A stretch of DNA of 5,573 bases from positions 1-5,573 of the forward strand of contig SKUG01000147.1 in NCBI GenBank assembly GCA_007122215.1, written 5' to 3'. The notes beneath the pieces were generated by a model. It was not told the DNA's origin. It did no database searches and worked only from the letters and a program-made list of their open reading frames with translations. The stretch is from Thermoleophilia bacterium (lineage in GTDB: Bacteria; Actinomycetota; Thermoleophilia; Gaiellales; SKUG01). This document shows positions 4,651-5,573 of this stretch, one piece after another. Every line of letters begins with the position of its first letter. Positions within the stretch are counted from its first letter, which is position 1. Made by a program: the position numbers and the translations under genes.

Positions 4651-5529
4651 TCAGAACCCGCTCATCGGGTCGGCCACGCGCAGCACGTGGATCGAGACGT
4701 GGTCGCCGCCGTCGTTGGTGTAGCGCGCCAGGGGCTGCTCGAGCACCTCGGCGGTGCCGACCACGTCGCCGAGGAAGGTCAGCCCCTCCGACACCGTCTG
4801 GCCCACCGCGAGCTCCTCGGAGGGGTCGACGTTGCGCACGATGACCACGGTCTCGAGGTCGCCCGGGGGCTGGATCTGGATGGCGGCGCCGTGGGGCTCG
4901 TCGTCGATCAGGTTGGGGGCGATCGCCACGATCGTGCCGCTGATGGGGGCGTAGACGTCCGCGCCGGGCAGCGCGCCGACCTGCACGGAGTTCGGGGTAC
5001 CGCGGGTGAGCATCGAGTAGCGCAGGCCGGTCGGCGGCTCGGTTGCCAAAAAGCGCCGCACGATGCGCGACAGCCGGCCCGCATCCAGGGGGGTGCCGGA
5101 GGGCCGCAGCAGCAGCGCCTCGGACGAGTCCATGGTGTCATAGCCGATTGCGGTGATCGCCGAGCGGTGGATGGGCACCTGCAGGTGCAGCTGGTCGCGC
5201 TCGTCACGGGCCAGGCGCATCGGCTCGGGAGCCCCGGTGCGGCCCTCCGAGAGCGCCACCGGACGCGCCTCGGTCACCGGCACCGGCGCGGGCATGGTCG
5301 CAAGGCGCAGCCCCACGGCGAGCATCGTCAGCAGCGGGATGCCCACCAGCAGCGCGAACAGCAGCGTGCGGCGCTGCTGGCTGCGGCGACGCTCGGTCTC
5401 GAGCGATGGCCCCATCGACTGCAGCGGCGAGCGCAGCGGCTGCAGCGCCGGCAGCGGCTGGGCAGCGCTGCGGGATCCTGCAGGGCGGCGGCGGGTCCCG
5501 GGTGGAGTGTCGACGAGGCCGGAGGGCAT
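4651..5529 (-). CDS. Single-pass membrane protein with degenerate M23/lipoyl-like outer domain
   Basis: A 292-residue protein. Residues 1-54 are rich in Pro, Arg and Gln (PLPALQPLRSPLQS) and end in the basic ERRRSQQRR; residues 56-77 form one hydrophobic membrane helix. Positive charges before it predict an N-in, C-out orientation. The outer region has a linker, an IHRSAITAIGYD segment (about 120-131), and a C-terminal beta domain from about 184: GADVYAPISGTIVAI, AIQIQPPGD, VIVRNVDP, LAVGQTVSEGLTFLG and DHVSIHV near the end. This order resembles M23 (LytM) endopeptidases, but the HxxxD half of the zinc site is absent and the HxH half reads H277-V-S-I-H281, so peptidase activity is doubtful. 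From memory, similar proteins are common in Thermoleophilia. The ATG at 5529 is preferred over M39, which lacks a ribosome site. It is first in an operon with the YmdB-family gene. A non-catalytic cell-wall or envelope binding role is inferred. Confidence 0.85.
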   Translation of the reverse strand: MPSGLVDTPPGTRRRPAGSRSAAQPLPALQPLRSPLQSMGPSLETERRRSQQRRTLLFALLVGIPLLTMLAVGLRLATMPAPVPVTEARPVALSEGRTGAPEPMRLARDERDQLHLQVPIHRSAITAIGYDTMDSSEALLLRPSGTPLDAGRLSRIVRRFLATEPPTGLRYSMLTRGTPNSVQVGALPGADVYAPISGTIVAIAPNLIDDEPHGAAIQIQPPGDLETVVIVRNVDPSEELAVGQTVSEGLTFLGDVVGTAEVLEQPLARYTNDGGDHVSIHVLRVADPMSGF

Positions 5530-5539
5530 CTGGCCCGCA

Positions 5540-5545
5540 ATCCTA
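5540..5545 (-). promoter_or_regulatory. TAGGAT element before the membrane-protein gene: -10 box or ribosome site
   Basis: On the minus strand TAGGAT lies 10 bases before the ATG at 5529. Its AGGA can serve as a somewhat distant ribosome site (11-base spacing). Alternatively TAGGAT matches the -10 consensus at four of six positions and would give a nearly leaderless transcript. No good -35 box is visible upstream in the few bases left in the window. Confidence 0.35.
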
Positions 5546-5573
5546 GTGGAGTTCCGGGCCGGGGCGGCGCGCC

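Noticed and set aside
3752..4723. Plus-strand frame opposite the YmdB-family gene
   Set aside because: Antisense shadow starting inside the terminator region; no domain.
1..5573. Defence system, toxin-antitoxin module, prophage or insertion sequence
   Set aside because: No transposase, integrase, nuclease or repeat ends are visible. The kinase-like gene alone does not support a HipA-type toxin module, as no HipB-like partner is seen.

Overview
The window is a very GC-rich stretch (about 70 % by eye) of bacterial chromosome holding six protein genes and no RNA genes, transposons or CRISPR arrays. The gene content and protein style suggest a deep-branching actinobacterium of the class Thermoleophilia (Solirubrobacterales-like). 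The main reason is the pairing of a YmdB-type (TIGR00282) phosphodiesterase with a single-pass membrane protein whose outer domain, as I recall it, resembles proteins typical of that class. This placement is an inference from memory, not a search result.

Layout. (1) Positions 651 down to the left edge, minus strand: a protein-kinase-like fold gene of the PI3/PI4-kinase type that runs off the window. (2) Positions 652-817: a short, extremely GC-rich divergent spacer. (3) Positions 818-3075, plus strand: a fold-type I aminotransferase (LysN/2-aminoadipate aminotransferase-like), whose stop overlaps the start of a D-alanine--D-alanine ligase (ATGA overlap). (4) Positions 3076-3384: a non-coding interval with several inverted repeats, a possible promoter and a leader hairpin. 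(5) Positions 3385-3696, plus strand: a small thioredoxin-fold protein with a CGHS active site. (6) Positions 3697-3853: a convergent gap with a clear bidirectional terminator hairpin. (7) Positions 5529 down to 3854, minus strand: a two-gene operon, a membrane-anchored degenerate M23/lipoyl-like protein followed 5 bases later by the YmdB-family phosphodiesterase.

How the parts fit. The aminotransferase-Ddl pair points to amino-acid and peptidoglycan-precursor metabolism. The M23-like/YmdB pair looks like an outside-domain-plus-cytoplasmic-phosphodiesterase unit, and I regard it as the best candidate here for an undescribed system. No defence, toxin-antitoxin or mobile system is visible. The items most worth a second look are the M23-like/YmdB operon, the unusual active-site residues in Ddl, the monothiol thioredoxin-like protein, the edge-truncated kinase-like gene, the hairpins at 3129-3177, and a strong Asp-Ala codon-pair bias (GAT-GCN in 11 of 12 cases).
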